From Blastopirellula retiformator (lineage in GTDB: Bacteria > Planctomycetota > Planctomycetia > Pirellulales > Pirellulaceae): 64,000 bases of DNA. Below are positions 46,216 to 55,561 of this stretch, piece by piece. Every line of letters begins with the position of its first letter. Within the stretch, counting starts at the first letter, position 1. Made by a program: the position numbers and the translations under genes. The notes beneath the pieces are model-generated. The model had not been told where the DNA came from. It did not search any database and saw nothing but the letters and a program-made list of their open reading frames with translations. The stretch is taken from contig NZ_SJPF01000003.1 of NCBI RefSeq assembly GCF_007859755.1, positions 1 through 64,000 on the forward strand. Reading direction: 5' to 3'.

Positions 46216-49200
46216 CTACTGGGGAAACTCCAAGCCTTCCGCCTGCTTCTCCAGCAACTTCAGTTGCAGCTCGATGATCTCGTCTTTGGCGTCTTCGCGG
46301 GCGTCGTACTGCTGGCGCAGTTTCTTGACCCGGGCTTCAATGTCTCGCGCTTGATTATCGCGCTGCTTCATGTCGGCGGTGAAGACTTCGGTTAACGCCT
46401 GACGAAGCTCTTCGCGAGCCTGGGCCTTTTCCGCATCCGTTTTCGCCTTCTCTAGCCTGGCGAGCGCTTGTCGCTTCTTTTGCTCCAGCGGGCGATTGAT
46501 TTTTGCGTTCGAAGGTTGGGACGACGCTGGAGCGTATTTGGGAGATGCGATCACGTTTGGCGCATAGGCGGGAACCGCATAGTTCGACGCCGCAGAATAG
46601 TTGTGCGATGCACCGGATGGCGCCGTCAGCCGGGGAGCAGGGATCGAAAAGTGCGGGCTCGCTGCGCTGGAGTAACCGGTTGCCGGAACATAGGCGTTGG
46701 TCGCGCCAGGCGGAGAATCGGGAACCGCGGCAGGGGCAGCCGCCTGCGGGTTCGAGGAGTTTGCGTAACCGGGCGCCCACGCATTGCTGCCGGGAACGCC
46801 TGGGGGTTTGAACTGCGAGTTGCCCGCTTGTGTGTAGGGAGACGGAGCTGATCCGGTCGGCGCAAGTGACGCACCGCCGTACGGAGTCGCCGTTGCCTTC
46901 CCATAATAGGGCGATGTTGACGCGGAGTTGGAAGGGGGGGCTGCGGGAGATGCAAATTGGTTAGCTGGACCGACGCCAAAGCGTTGTGTCGGCCCATTGG
47001 CGTTGGGGGCATTTGGCAGCGAAAATCGGGAACCGAAAGGGGCCGGCGCGGTTGGATTGAACGCGCTCGAATTTCTCGGCATCGCCGCGTTGCCGCCAGG
47101 GGCGCCGTAGGGATTGCGGGAGTATCCGGAGCCCGGGACAAACCGAGCAATACCGGAACTATTTGGGCGCGTGTCGGCATGGGGAGTTGCGGTCGCGTAT
47201 TTGGGAACTGGTTCGCCCAGCGGGACCAACCCCTGCAGCACGAATCGAAATTTCTTCGCACGCAACTCGTCGACTTTCTCCTGCATCGCTTGTTCCGTGA
47301 CCGGAGGGGCGGCAGGTGAGGTCGGATCGACCAGACTGACAACTTCCAAGTCGACTAGATTGATTCTGCCGGTCAGCGAATCTGGCAAGAATTTGCGTAT
47401 CGCAAAGTTGCAACCAAAGCTATGAAAGCCCTCCGACGCTTTGGTGATGCCGGTCCCTCCAGCGAAAAGTTGGATGAGTTGGTTGGGCTTGTTGTGGTTG
47501 AGCCATTCCATCGAGTAGGTGTTGGCGTCGAGCGGGACGCGGATGGTGACTGATGGCGCATCGGCGCTTTTTTCCACACGCGGCGGATCGAACGCCAGCG
47601 CATTGGACGTCGGCGGACTCTTGGAATCGACTAAGCCGACTAACCGAAATCGCGCACCCGCTTCTAGCGCGTCATCGACCTCTTTCTGCGTTAGCTGCTT
47701 GCCAGTTTGCGGCGATGGCTCGCTGACCAGCAAGACCGCGACCGGGTGTCCCACAAACAGCTTCGGCGTCGTCGGATGGGGGAGTCCGACGTGCTTCACT
47801 TCAATCAGCTGGCATCCGGTCGCCATTTGATAAGCGACGTCGACGGGGCCCGCTGTGCCTGGATCGGCGCCTCTGCGAATCGCGAGAACCTGGATCATCC
47901 CGTTGCCGATATTCGCTTCTAACAATTCCTCGTCGACGAGTTTGGGATCGAGACGGACTTCGATGCGACGGGGCTGCGACAGAACATTGGCGTCGCTTGG
48001 TTCGCTATTCCCAGCAGGCGCTGTTGGAGCGACAAGTGAGTTCGTCGCTTTCGCGGGCGCCGCCGCAACCTTGGATTCTTCTTGATGCGGCGTCAGCTGA
48101 AACTTCTTCCCCAGTTGCTCCAGCGTTTCGATTAGCTTGGGGCTGACTTTTCGATTCTCGCGGTAGTCGAAGCCGATCGGCAGGGCGATCAGCATCTGTT
48201 TGTCTTGCAGTTCCCGCGGCTCGTGGCCGATATGGATCAGGCATTGCGTTGCGAACGGGACCGCTTCGCCGGAATCGCTGATCACTTGCACGTCGTACGG
48301 CCGATCAACGGTCGCCGGACCGCGAGGATAGTCGGCCCGATCGATCGGCAGCATCACCAGGCGATACGACTCGAGCGCCGGCTCGTCGGAACGCGTGTCG
48401 GCTCGCCGCATCATGAACGTCTTTTCGGGGTTGGGATTGTTGGGATCGAACAACCCGTGCAGCGCGTACTTGATTCCATCGGCGAGGTCACTGTCGACGT
48501 CGGCCTGCTTCAAGTACTTGGGGCTGGGACGCGGGGCGCCTTTGTCGAACGAAACGATCACTTCGGCCTGGGCTTCGCCGTCATCCTCGTCACGGACTTC
48601 TTCAATGCGACAGCCCGTTTCGTAGATCGCGTCAATCGAAGGTTCTCCGTTACGCTTCGTGATCGAGACGTTTTCGTTGCCGACGTTCGCTTGCAACAGT
48701 TCCAGCGGAAACTCGTCGGTCTTCAGCGTCAGGCGGAGCTTGATGCGGACTTCCTCCGGCTTGGCCGCCTCGAGACGTAGACCGTCCAGCTGAAATTCAT
48801 AGCCTTCCTTCGCAAGCTGATCGATCTTGGCCTGGGTTCGCAGGGGAGCATCGGCGTTGGGGAGCGGCGCGGAAACAATCAGACGAGTGCGATCGGGACC
48901 AGGGCGGACCTCCATCTCGGCTCGCTCAAGCCGGCAGTTGGCGGCGATCAACGACTCAGTCGTCTCGCCACTGTCGTTGGTCTTCCGGGCGACCACGGCA
49001 AACGCCTGGGCCGGCACGACTTCATAGATTTCCCCCAGTGGATAACGATCGGTTTCCAGCGGGATCTCTAGGCGTACGGAAGAGTAGGCGTGGTTGGTTG
49101 GTCGCTTTTGTAGCGCGGAAGGGCGGCGAACTGGAGTGGCGCCTGGCGACAGCCCCTGCGGTTCAAGCTGAAGGTCTTGGGCTCGCAATGTTTGTTTCGT

Positions 49201-49404
49201 TTCCCCTTCCTCCATTCGCGTTTCCGCCGTGACGGCGCCATCAGCGCGAATTATGACTCTCGGCGACTCCCCAGTCTTGGCCGGTTTCGCTTCCGCCGGC
49301 TTCGCCTCTTTTTCGTCCTGGGCAAACAACGCCGCACACGCGACCCCTACCACCAACAACGTCGAGGCAGCCGCCAGCCGGCGCATCCACTTACTTTTGA
49401 GCAT
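46216..49404 (-). CDS. Secreted protein with five ~110-residue repeats and a coiled-coil tail
   Basis: A 1062-residue exported protein (signal MLKSKWMRRLAAASTLLVVG). Five related modules follow, at about 108-213, 217-325, 345-440, 480-600 and 625-740. Each starts with a strand such as VRLEIPLETDRYPL, VRIKLRLTLKTDEFPL or VTIRVPLDANTYSM. Each has a middle Cys (ANCRLE, ETGCRIEEV, ATGCQLIEV, SFGCNF) and ends in a (F/Y)xLxGL motif (FQLDGL, YALHGL, FRLVGL, FVLQGL; the third is degenerate). About 750-960 is Pro/Ser/Ala/Asn-rich and the end is a charged coiled coil. No known family is recognised. It overlaps the kinase gene by 14 bp, so it is the last gene of a sigma-kinase operon. Confidence 0.8.
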   Translation of the reverse strand: MLKSKWMRRLAAASTLLVVGVACAALFAQDEKEAKPAEAKPAKTGESPRVIIRADGAVTAETRMEEGETKQTLRAQDLQLEPQGLSPGATPVRRPSALQKRPTNHAYSSVRLEIPLETDRYPLGEIYEVVPAQAFAVVARKTNDSGETTESLIAANCRLERAEMEVRPGPDRTRLIVSAPLPNADAPLRTQAKIDQLAKEGYEFQLDGLRLEAAKPEEVRIKLRLTLKTDEFPLELLQANVGNENVSITKRNGEPSIDAIYETGCRIEEVRDEDDGEAQAEVIVSFDKGAPRPSPKYLKQADVDSDLADGIKYALHGLFDPNNPNPEKTFMMRRADTRSDEPALESYRLVMLPIDRADYPRGPATVDRPYDVQVISDSGEAVPFATQCLIHIGHEPRELQDKQMLIALPIGFDYRENRKVSPKLIETLEQLGKKFQLTPHQEESKVAAAPAKATNSLVAPTAPAGNSEPSDANVLSQPRRIEVRLDPKLVDEELLEANIGNGMIQVLAIRRGADPGTAGPVDVAYQMATGCQLIEVKHVGLPHPTTPKLFVGHPVAVLLVSEPSPQTGKQLTQKEVDDALEAGARFRLVGLVDSKSPPTSNALAFDPPRVEKSADAPSVTIRVPLDANTYSMEWLNHNKPNQLIQLFAGGTGITKASEGFHSFGCNFAIRKFLPDSLTGRINLVDLEVVSLVDPTSPAAPPVTEQAMQEKVDELRAKKFRFVLQGLVPLGEPVPKYATATPHADTRPNSSGIARFVPGSGYSRNPYGAPGGNAAMPRNSSAFNPTAPAPFGSRFSLPNAPNANGPTQRFGVGPANQFASPAAPPSNSASTSPYYGKATATPYGGASLAPTGSAPSPYTQAGNSQFKPPGVPGSNAWAPGYANSSNPQAAAPAAVPDSPPGATNAYVPATGYSSAASPHFSIPAPRLTAPSGASHNYSAASNYAVPAYAPNVIASPKYAPASSQPSNAKINRPLEQKKRQALARLEKAKTDAEKAQAREELRQALTEVFTADMKQRDNQARDIEARVKKLRQQYDAREDAKDEIIELQLKLLEKQAEGLEFPQ

Positions 49405-50836
49405 CGCTAGTTTCCTTCCAATCCATTTCGGGGAGGGGCAGCTGTTCGAGCGACTTTAGTTCATCGTCCAAACGATCCAGATCGCCTTGCGTTGGGCCTT
49501 CGAGTTGTTGCAAACGGGTCTGAATCGATTCCACGCTTTCTTGTGTGATGGGCGCCCGGCGGCGGGGATCGGCCGGTCGGCGCGTTTGTTGGGCTGTAAC
49601 GACGAACGTTACTCCGACCAGCACGAACAGCGCCAACGCCGCCGCGCCCGCGAGTAGCCACGGACGCAGCAGCGGCGCCCGGCGCAGACGCAGTTTCCCT
49701 TGCTGCAGGTCCGCCAGCAAACGTTCCAGTTTGTTCTGTAGCTCCGCCGCATTGGCGAAGCGGCGATCGGGCTGTTTCTCGAGCAAGCGATCGATCGTCT
49801 TCGAAAGCTCTTCCGGGATTTCGGCGTTCGCCTGCATCGCCGGCCGGTGCGGATCGTGGCAGGTTCGTTTGAGGACCGCCATCGGGCGTTCGGCCCGAAA
49901 CGGTGGGCGCCCGGTCGCCATGAAGTAGAGAACCGAGCCGAGGCTGAACAGGTCTGAACGGTGATCCATCGGGCGGCCGTCCGCTTGCTCGGGCGACATA
50001 TAGTGCGGGGTGCCGGCGACGACGCCGGTGTAGGTTAAGCTGGCGTCGTCCGAAGCGCGGGCCAGGCCGAAGTCGGTCAGGTAGGCCCGGTCGACGTCAT
50101 TCTCGAGCAAGATGTTGGCGGGCTTCACGTCGCGGTGGACCAGGCCTTGGGCATGGGCGGCCGCCAAGCCGGAGGCGGCTTGCTGACCGATACGCAGGAT
50201 CTCCGAAACGCTTAACGGGCCGGATAGGTCGACCCGGGCCTGCAGCGATTGCCCGGCGATGTACTGCATGACCAGGTAAGGATGGTCGACGTTTGACTCG
50301 ACGTTGTGAATCGGGACGACATGCTCGTGCACGACCGCGGCGGCGGCGCGGGCTTCGCGGGCAAAGCGTTGCCGGGCGGCGCCGATCCGCGACAGGTGAG
50401 GCGCAAGCAGCTTGATCGCGACCGGGCGGTGCAGCTCGGTATCAAACCCCTTTAGCACAATCCCCATGCCGCCGACGCCGATGATCCGCTCAACCTCGTA
50501 ACGGCCAAGGCGCCCGAGCGTCTCGGGATGAGAAGGAGCTTCGAGCATGTCGCGGACGAGGGTCTCGACGGCCCCGCGGCGGTCGGCCGTTTGCGTTTCG
50601 ACCGAGTGATAGCGATAGATCTCGCCGCTGTTGGTTTGATCGCCATCGACCGGGGTCAGCAACTGCCGCTGCGTATCCCAGAAGGCGTTATCGCCGGAGA
50701 GTTCGGTCAGCCGCTGTTGGCACGCGGGGCAATGTTCGACATGCTCAGCCGCCGCGCGAAACGGCGCCGAGGTTTCGTCGCCGTCGAGCAGCAGCAGGAA
50801 GTGTTGGTCGGTGCAATGTGAAGAGCCGATCGTCAT
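49391..50836 (-). CDS. Membrane Ser/Thr protein kinase with N-terminal zinc-finger (anti-sigma-like) domain
   Basis: A 481-residue protein. The N-terminus has a zinc-binding anti-sigma-like motif, HVEHCPAC (about 32-39). The Hanks-type kinase domain (about 108-365) shows the Gly loop IGVGGMGIVLKG, Lys in PVAIKLLAP, HRDVKPANILLEN, DFGLA and GTPHYMSPEQADG. One transmembrane helix (LLAGAAALALFVLVGVTFVV, about 398-420) leaves a short extracytoplasmic tail. The start overlaps the ECF sigma stop in ATGA. Planctomycete sigma-kinase pairs are thought to work by phosphorylation of the sigma factor or its inhibitor; here sensor, sequestering domain and kinase appear in one protein. Confidence 0.92.
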   Translation of the reverse strand: MTIGSSHCTDQHFLLLLDGDETSAPFRAAAEHVEHCPACQQRLTELSGDNAFWDTQRQLLTPVDGDQTNSGEIYRYHSVETQTADRRGAVETLVRDMLEAPSHPETLGRLGRYEVERIIGVGGMGIVLKGFDTELHRPVAIKLLAPHLSRIGAARQRFAREARAAAAVVHEHVVPIHNVESNVDHPYLVMQYIAGQSLQARVDLSGPLSVSEILRIGQQAASGLAAAHAQGLVHRDVKPANILLENDVDRAYLTDFGLARASDDASLTYTGVVAGTPHYMSPEQADGRPMDHRSDLFSLGSVLYFMATGRPPFRAERPMAVLKRTCHDPHRPAMQANAEIPEELSKTIDRLLEKQPDRRFANAAELQNKLERLLADLQQGKLRLRRAPLLRPWLLAGAAALALFVLVGVTFVVTAQQTRRPADPRRRAPITQESVESIQTRLQQLEGPTQGDLDRLDDELKSLEQLPLPEMDWKETSDAQK

Positions 50837-51435
50837 TGTGATTGCTCCTCCAGGCTAGAAATCTTTTCCCGGATCCGCTTGGTGATCCGGCTACGGGCAA
50901 TGTAGACGCTGCCGACAGTCATCTGCAGCTCTGCGGCGACCTGCGGAATGGGCGTCGCCTCGACGCTGGTTTTCCAAAAGGCTTGCCATTGCCGCTCGTT
51001 GACTTGGCCGCGAACTTGCTCGGCCGCACAGCGAAACTGCTCGCGGCGATATTCCAGGGCGAATAACTGCGTCGACTCGCTGTTGGGATCGGGCAGTTGA
51101 GCCAACAGGCCGGCGATCTGGCTGTCGCCCGAGCCAATTCGCTGATGCTTGGGGCGGGTCATAAAGTTGATCGCCATGTTTTGCGCAATCCGAAAGAGCC
51201 ACGCCTTGAAGGCGCCCCGGTCGTCTTTGTCGACCCACCGACCGACCGCTTTGGCGACCGCGGCTAGCACCTCCTGCACGAAGTCCTCAGCATCGGCCTG
51301 CTGCATCCCCTTGCTGCGAGCCAACCGGAATAGCAGCGGCTCATAAAGCTCGATAAATGCGTCCCACGCCTCGACATCGGCGGCGTCAGGCAGCCGGCGG
51401 ATCAGCGTTTCGCGCGTATCTGGAAGTGGCGGCAA
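50833..51435 (-). CDS. ECF-type RNA polymerase sigma factor
   Basis: A 200-residue extracytoplasmic-function sigma factor. Region 2 is about 25-100, with ADAEDFVQEVLAAVAKAV and FKAWLFRIAQNMAINFM for -10 recognition. Region 4 is about 135-195, with NERQWQAFWKTSVE and VAAELQMTVGSVYIARSRITKRI for -35 recognition. It resembles sigma factors genomically linked to Ser/Thr kinases in planctomycetes. It is the first gene of the operon with the kinase and the five-repeat protein; its promoter may be autoregulated, but no motif is assigned. Confidence 0.93.
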   Translation of the reverse strand: MPPLPDTRETLIRRLPDAADVEAWDAFIELYEPLLFRLARSKGMQQADAEDFVQEVLAAVAKAVGRWVDKDDRGAFKAWLFRIAQNMAINFMTRPKHQRIGSGDSQIAGLLAQLPDPNSESTQLFALEYRREQFRCAAEQVRGQVNERQWQAFWKTSVEATPIPQVAAELQMTVGSVYIARSRITKRIREKISSLEEQSQ

Positions 51436-51587
51436 GGTTTAAGTCGCTTCATGCGTGTCGAGAAGAGCGGGCGGAGGCGATTGCCCTCCTATGGTAAGAC
51501 ACGCGGCGGCGGAAAACCTTTCTGGTAGGGAAAAGTTTTTTTGAAAGCGGGGAAACGTGGAATACCTGGCGCCAAAATGCGATGACT

Positions 51588-52307
51588 CTAGCGCATCTCG
51601 TTCCACTCGTCCGTCGCATACCGCTCGGCGACCAGCTTGGCGGTACGCTCTTGCGGCCAATCGACCAGCTGCTGATCGGCGTCCCAGGTTTCGGTCAGGG
51701 TGCGCTTCAGCTGTTCGCGCGAAATGGGCAGGTTGGTCACGAACTGCGTGTGGTCGCGCTGCTCTCGATAGTCAGGCGTCCGTGGCGGGTGGCGGAGGCA
51801 GTCGGCGATCAGCTCTAAAGGAAAGTCGTACAGCAGCGTGCCATGGTAGAGAGCATGGTCGCGCTTTACCCGCAGGCTGTTGCCGCTGAACTTGCGGTTG
51901 TTCCAGGTCAGGTCGCAGGTTCCTTGGAAGGTGATCCCGTCGACATGCGGCGAAAGGGCGGCCAGCATCTTCTCCATCACGTAGCGGTGGCAGAGGTCGA
52001 TGGCTCGCAGGTCTTCGCGATCGGTCAGGCTCAGCGTGATTGCGTACATTAAGCAGCCGGGCCCAGCGACGATGGCGGCGCCTCCGCTGGAGCGGCGGAG
52101 GACCGGCACGCCCAGCTCCGCGCAAACTGGCAGGTTCGCTTCTTCGGCGATCTTCGACGCTCGGCCGATGACGGCCATCGTGGCCGGAGGCTCCCACAGG
52201 CGAAGGACGTCGCCGACCAGCTCGCCTGACTCGTTGGCGTCGAGCAGCGCTTCGTCGAGGGCCAAATTTTCTTCCGGCGTCGGTAGCGTGAGATCGAACA
52301 AATACAT
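51588..52307 (-). CDS. Lipoate-protein ligase A family protein (BPL/LplA/LipB fold)
   Basis: A 239-residue protein. The family motif RRSSGGAAIVAGPGCLMYAI binds the lipoyl group, and the lysine motif sits in TWNNRKFSGNSLRVKRDHALYHGTLLYDF. It attaches lipoate or octanoate to carrier domains of 2-oxoacid dehydrogenases or GcvH; whether it is ligase or transferase cannot be told. MYLFDLTLPTPEENLALDEAL fixes the start at 52307. It is divergent from argS. Confidence 0.88.
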   Translation of the reverse strand: MYLFDLTLPTPEENLALDEALLDANESGELVGDVLRLWEPPATMAVIGRASKIAEEANLPVCAELGVPVLRRSSGGAAIVAGPGCLMYAITLSLTDREDLRAIDLCHRYVMEKMLAALSPHVDGITFQGTCDLTWNNRKFSGNSLRVKRDHALYHGTLLYDFPLELIADCLRHPPRTPDYREQRDHTQFVTNLPISREQLKRTLTETWDADQQLVDWPQERTAKLVAERYATDEWNEMR

Positions 52308-52341
52308 CGGCGGCGTGTCAGGTTGTTGGGAGCCTGGTGCG

Positions 52342-52430
52342 CGAAAAAGGGGCCAGGTCGCTTTTTCGCGGGGGAGATGTTTCGGGTTGCAAAGCCAAGC
52401 GGCGAAAAAGAGACCAGCCCCCTTTCTCAC
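52342..52430. repeat. Paired REP-like palindromes
   Basis: gcgaaaaagg..ctttttcgc (52341-52369) is a short palindrome centred on ggccaggtc. A related partner in opposite sense, gcgaaaaagagaccagcccc, follows at 52402-52421. The pattern of aaaaa/ttttt arms around a cc(a/t)g core recalls the REP at 852-880, but the core sequence differs. It lies in the divergent lplA-argS promoter region. Confidence 0.45.
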
Positions 52431-52571
52431 TACCTGAGTGTGGTGGTTGTTCGCTTCAGCGCCCAGGGGCGGGGCTTTCGCGTTCCCTTCTTCAGCCCTT
52501 GTAAAATGGAGTCAAACGTCTGAAAATGGCCGTTTGCGCTCTGTCCGATTGAACCCAACTCCTTATGCCGT

Positions 52572-54536
52572 ATGAACATTCTGCAAGTCCTGCGAAGTCG
52601 GTTTGACGCTGTCTTGGCCCCCTTGGTTGACGAAACGGCGCCGCTGCTCGACATGATTCGGCCGACCAACGACCCGAAGTTCGGCGACTATCAGGCCAAC
52701 TGCGCAATGCCGCTGGGCAAAAAGTTGGGGAAAAACCCGCGTGAAATCGCTGGCGAGATCGTCGAGAAAATCGATCTGTCGGACATGGCCGAGCCCCTGG
52801 AAATCGCCGGGCCGGGCTTCATCAACATCAAGTTGAAGGATGCCTGGATCGAAGAGCAACTGGCCGCCGCCGTGACCGACGAGCGGATCGGCGTGCCGCT
52901 GGTCGAGAACCCCAAAAAGTACGTGCTCGACTTCTCTTCCCCCAATGTGGCCAAGCCGATGCACGTGGGGCACATTCGCTCGACCGTGATCGGCGACTCG
53001 CTCGCCAACACGTTGCGGTTCTTGGGGCATGAGGTGATCACCGACAATCACCTCGGCGACTGGGGCACGCAGTTCGGGATGATCATCTACGGCTTCAAGC
53101 ATTTCCGCGACAACGACGCCTATCACCAGAAGCCGGTCGCCGAGCTATCGCGGCTCTATCGCGAAGTGCGAAAGATCATTGATTTTGTCGATGGTCAAAA
53201 GGGGCTGCCTGCCCGCAAGGCGAAGCTGATGGAGATGGCGGCCGAGATTGAAGAGCGCAAAGCGATGCCGCCGACCGGCGACAAAGCGGCCGACAAGAAA
53301 GCGAAGAAAGAGCTTGACAAGCTGCAGCGTCAGGCCGAAGAGGTGAGCAAAGAGCTGACGACCGACGAAGCGAAGCTGAATGCATTGGCCGGCGACGCCG
53401 AGTTCGCCAAAGTCGCTTCCGAGCATGCCGATATCGCCAGCGCCGTGCTCAACGAAACGGCCAAACTGCATGCCGGCGACGAAGAGAACCTCGCCCTATG
53501 GCACGAGTTTCTGCCGAAGTGCCGCGAGGATATCCAGCGGATCTATCAGCGGCTCGATGTGACGTTCGACTACGAGCTGGGAGAGAGCTTCTATCACAAC
53601 CAGCTGGGGGAAGTGGTCAACAACTTCATCGAGCAAGGGTTCGCCGAAGAGTCGGAAGGCGCCCTCTGCGTCTTCCTGGAAGGCTTCAAGGCGCCGATGA
53701 TCATCCGCAAAAAGGATGGCGCCTATCTCTACGCGACCACCGACCTGGCGACGATCGAGTATCGAATGCGCGAATGGTCGCCCGATGCGATCTTGTATGT
53801 CGTCGACTTCCGCCAGGGAGATCACTTCGACAAGCTGTTCGCCGCGGCGAAGAAGTGGGGCTATACCGATGTGGAGCTGAAGCATGTCAGCTTTGGCACC
53901 GTGATGGGAACCGACGGCAAGCCGTACAAAACGCGGTCGGGCGATACGGTTGGGCTCGAAGGTTTGCTCGATGAAGCGGTTGCCCGCGCCGACAAGATCG
54001 TCCGCGAGAACGATACAGATGGCCAGCTGACCGCAGAGCAATACGCGGACGTCGCGCAGCGAGTCGGCATCGGCGGCCTGAAATATGGCGACTTGTCGCA
54101 AAACCGCGAGACCGATTACGTCTTCAGTTACGACAAAATGTTGGCGCTGCAAGGCAACACGGCGACCTACATGCAGTACGCCTACGCCCGCGTGCAAAGC
54201 ATCTTCCGCCGGGGCGAAGTCGACATTGCGGCGCTTCGAGAAAGTGGCGCCAGGATCCGCGTTTCGTCGCCAGCCGAGCGGGCGCTGGTGATGAAGGTGT
54301 TGCGGTTCCCCGAAGCGCTGAATGACACGGTCGTCGACTATCGTCCAAACCAGCTGACGATGTTCCTGTTTGAAGAGCTGGCCAAGTCGTATTCGACCTT
54401 CTTCGAGCAATGCCCGGTGCTGAAGGCGGAGACCGAAGAGCAGAAGCAAAGTCGGCTGTTGCTTTGCGATCTGAACGCTCGGGTGATAAAACAGGGGCTC
54501 GCGTTACTCGGGATTTCAACCGTCGACAAAATGTGA
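52572..54536 (+). CDS. argS: Arginyl-tRNA synthetase
   Basis: A 654-residue class I synthetase that charges tRNA-Arg. The N-terminal additional domain (about 1-110) recognises the tRNA D loop. The HIGH-type motif is KPMHVGHIRST, preceded by LDFSSPNVA. The C-terminal anticodon-binding DALR domain holds NTATYMQYAYARVQSI. A Lys/Ala-rich charged insert (about 230-270, DKAADKKAKKELDKLQRQAEE) enlarges the protein beyond the usual 550-590 residues. The DNA methyltransferase starts 5 bp after its stop. Confidence 0.95.
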   Translation: MNILQVLRSRFDAVLAPLVDETAPLLDMIRPTNDPKFGDYQANCAMPLGKKLGKNPREIAGEIVEKIDLSDMAEPLEIAGPGFINIKLKDAWIEEQLAAAVTDERIGVPLVENPKKYVLDFSSPNVAKPMHVGHIRSTVIGDSLANTLRFLGHEVITDNHLGDWGTQFGMIIYGFKHFRDNDAYHQKPVAELSRLYREVRKIIDFVDGQKGLPARKAKLMEMAAEIEERKAMPPTGDKAADKKAKKELDKLQRQAEEVSKELTTDEAKLNALAGDAEFAKVASEHADIASAVLNETAKLHAGDEENLALWHEFLPKCREDIQRIYQRLDVTFDYELGESFYHNQLGEVVNNFIEQGFAEESEGALCVFLEGFKAPMIIRKKDGAYLYATTDLATIEYRMREWSPDAILYVVDFRQGDHFDKLFAAAKKWGYTDVELKHVSFGTVMGTDGKPYKTRSGDTVGLEGLLDEAVARADKIVRENDTDGQLTAEQYADVAQRVGIGGLKYGDLSQNRETDYVFSYDKMLALQGNTATYMQYAYARVQSIFRRGEVDIAALRESGARIRVSSPAERALVMKVLRFPEALNDTVVDYRPNQLTMFLFEELAKSYSTFFEQCPVLKAETEEQKQSRLLLCDLNARVIKQGLALLGISTVDKM

Positions 54537-54541
54537 GCCGT

Positions 54542-55453
54542 ATGTCGCGAAGGGACTCGCCTGCCAAATCGAAGAAGTCGCCCTCCCCTCCCCCGCTCGA
54601 CTCGATCGCGTGTGGGGATGCGACGCAGGTCATCGCCGCGTGGCCCGATGAGTTCATCGATACGGTGATCACCAGCCCTCCCTACTTCCAGCAACGCGAC
54701 TACGCCGGCGACGATCAGATTGGGCTCGAGAAAACGCCGGGTGAATATATCGAGCGTCTTATCGCCTTGTTCGCCCAGGTGCAGCGCACGCTGAAGGCCA
54801 GCGGTTCGCTTTGGGTGGTGCTGGGCGACAAGTATGTGAATGGCGAGCTACTGGGGATGCCGTGGCGATTTGCCCTGGCGATGAAGGACGCCGGCTGGAT
54901 CTTGCGGAGCGACGTCATCTGGCAAAAGCCGAATGCGATGCCGTCGAGCGTGAAGACCCGCCCCACCACCGATCACGAGTACGTCTTTTTCTTCAGCAAG
55001 AGTAAAGAGTACTACTACGACGCCGACGCGATTCGCGAGCCGCACGTCACGTTCAGCGACAAGAGCCAAATGAAGGGAGGCCGCCGCCACTTCAACCAGC
55101 GCGGCGGCACGCCCGAGGCAGGCAAGAACGGGGGGGCGTCGAACTTGCACGATGGCCGCTGGGATCAGGCCTTTCATCCCCAGGGACGCAACAAACGAAC
55201 CGTCTGGTCGATTCCGCTTTCTAAATTCCGCGAAGCTCACTTCGCCGTCTTCCCCGAGCGGCTGGTCGAAACCTGCCTGCTGGCGACTTGCCCGCTGGAG
55301 GGAATCGCGCTCGATCCCTTCATGGGAAGCGGCACGGTCGGCGTGGTCGCCCGCAAGCTGGGGCGACACTATCTGGGTGTTGATCAGTCGGCCGAGTACT
55401 GCGAGATGGCGAGGCGCCGCCTGGCGAAGGAAACCGAGCGGGTGCTGTTCTAG
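54542..55453 (+). CDS. Solitary DNA methyltransferase (beta class, probably N4-cytosine)
   Basis: A 303-residue amino-methyltransferase. Catalytic motif IV TSPPYFQQRDY comes first (about residue 42) and the SAM-binding motif DPFMGSGTVGVVARKLGRHYLGVD last (about 258), the beta-class order. SPPY rather than DPPY favours N4-cytosine methylation, though N6-adenine remains possible. VIWQKPNAMPSSVKTRPTTDHEYVFFF is typical of the family. It lies 5 bp after argS with no restriction endonuclease nearby, so it is likely an orphan regulatory or defence remnant. Its TAG stop contains the TA flank of a family-3 element. Confidence 0.9.
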   Translation: MSRRDSPAKSKKSPSPPPLDSIACGDATQVIAAWPDEFIDTVITSPPYFQQRDYAGDDQIGLEKTPGEYIERLIALFAQVQRTLKASGSLWVVLGDKYVNGELLGMPWRFALAMKDAGWILRSDVIWQKPNAMPSSVKTRPTTDHEYVFFFSKSKEYYYDADAIREPHVTFSDKSQMKGGRRHFNQRGGTPEAGKNGGASNLHDGRWDQAFHPQGRNKRTVWSIPLSKFREAHFAVFPERLVETCLLATCPLEGIALDPFMGSGTVGVVARKLGRHYLGVDQSAEYCEMARRRLAKETERVLF

Positions 55454-55555
55454 AGCGATTTTCTGATAGCAGTAGCGTTTCTGGCGTTAGTGAGGCAAGC
55501 TGGTCAAGGCGACCACAACCAGCCAGAACGATACAGATGGAGGAAAACCGCTCTA
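55451..55555 (+). mobile_element. Family-3 MITE-like element, copy 2
   Basis: A 105-bp copy from tagagcgattttctgatagc to cgctcta, with TA on both sides and about 32-bp inverted ends. Its left TA lies in the TAG stop of the methyltransferase, and the regenerated flank is again TAG. It is shorter in the centre than copy 1. It lies between convergent genes. Confidence 0.85.
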
Positions 55556-55561
55556 GCGCCG

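Noticed and set aside
53496-54449. A 317-codon frame antisense to argS
   Set aside because: Shadow of argS; no motif, no start context.
54542-55453. A restriction-modification system
   Set aside because: Only the methyltransferase is present; neighbours are argS and a CBM9-like gene, with no endonuclease.
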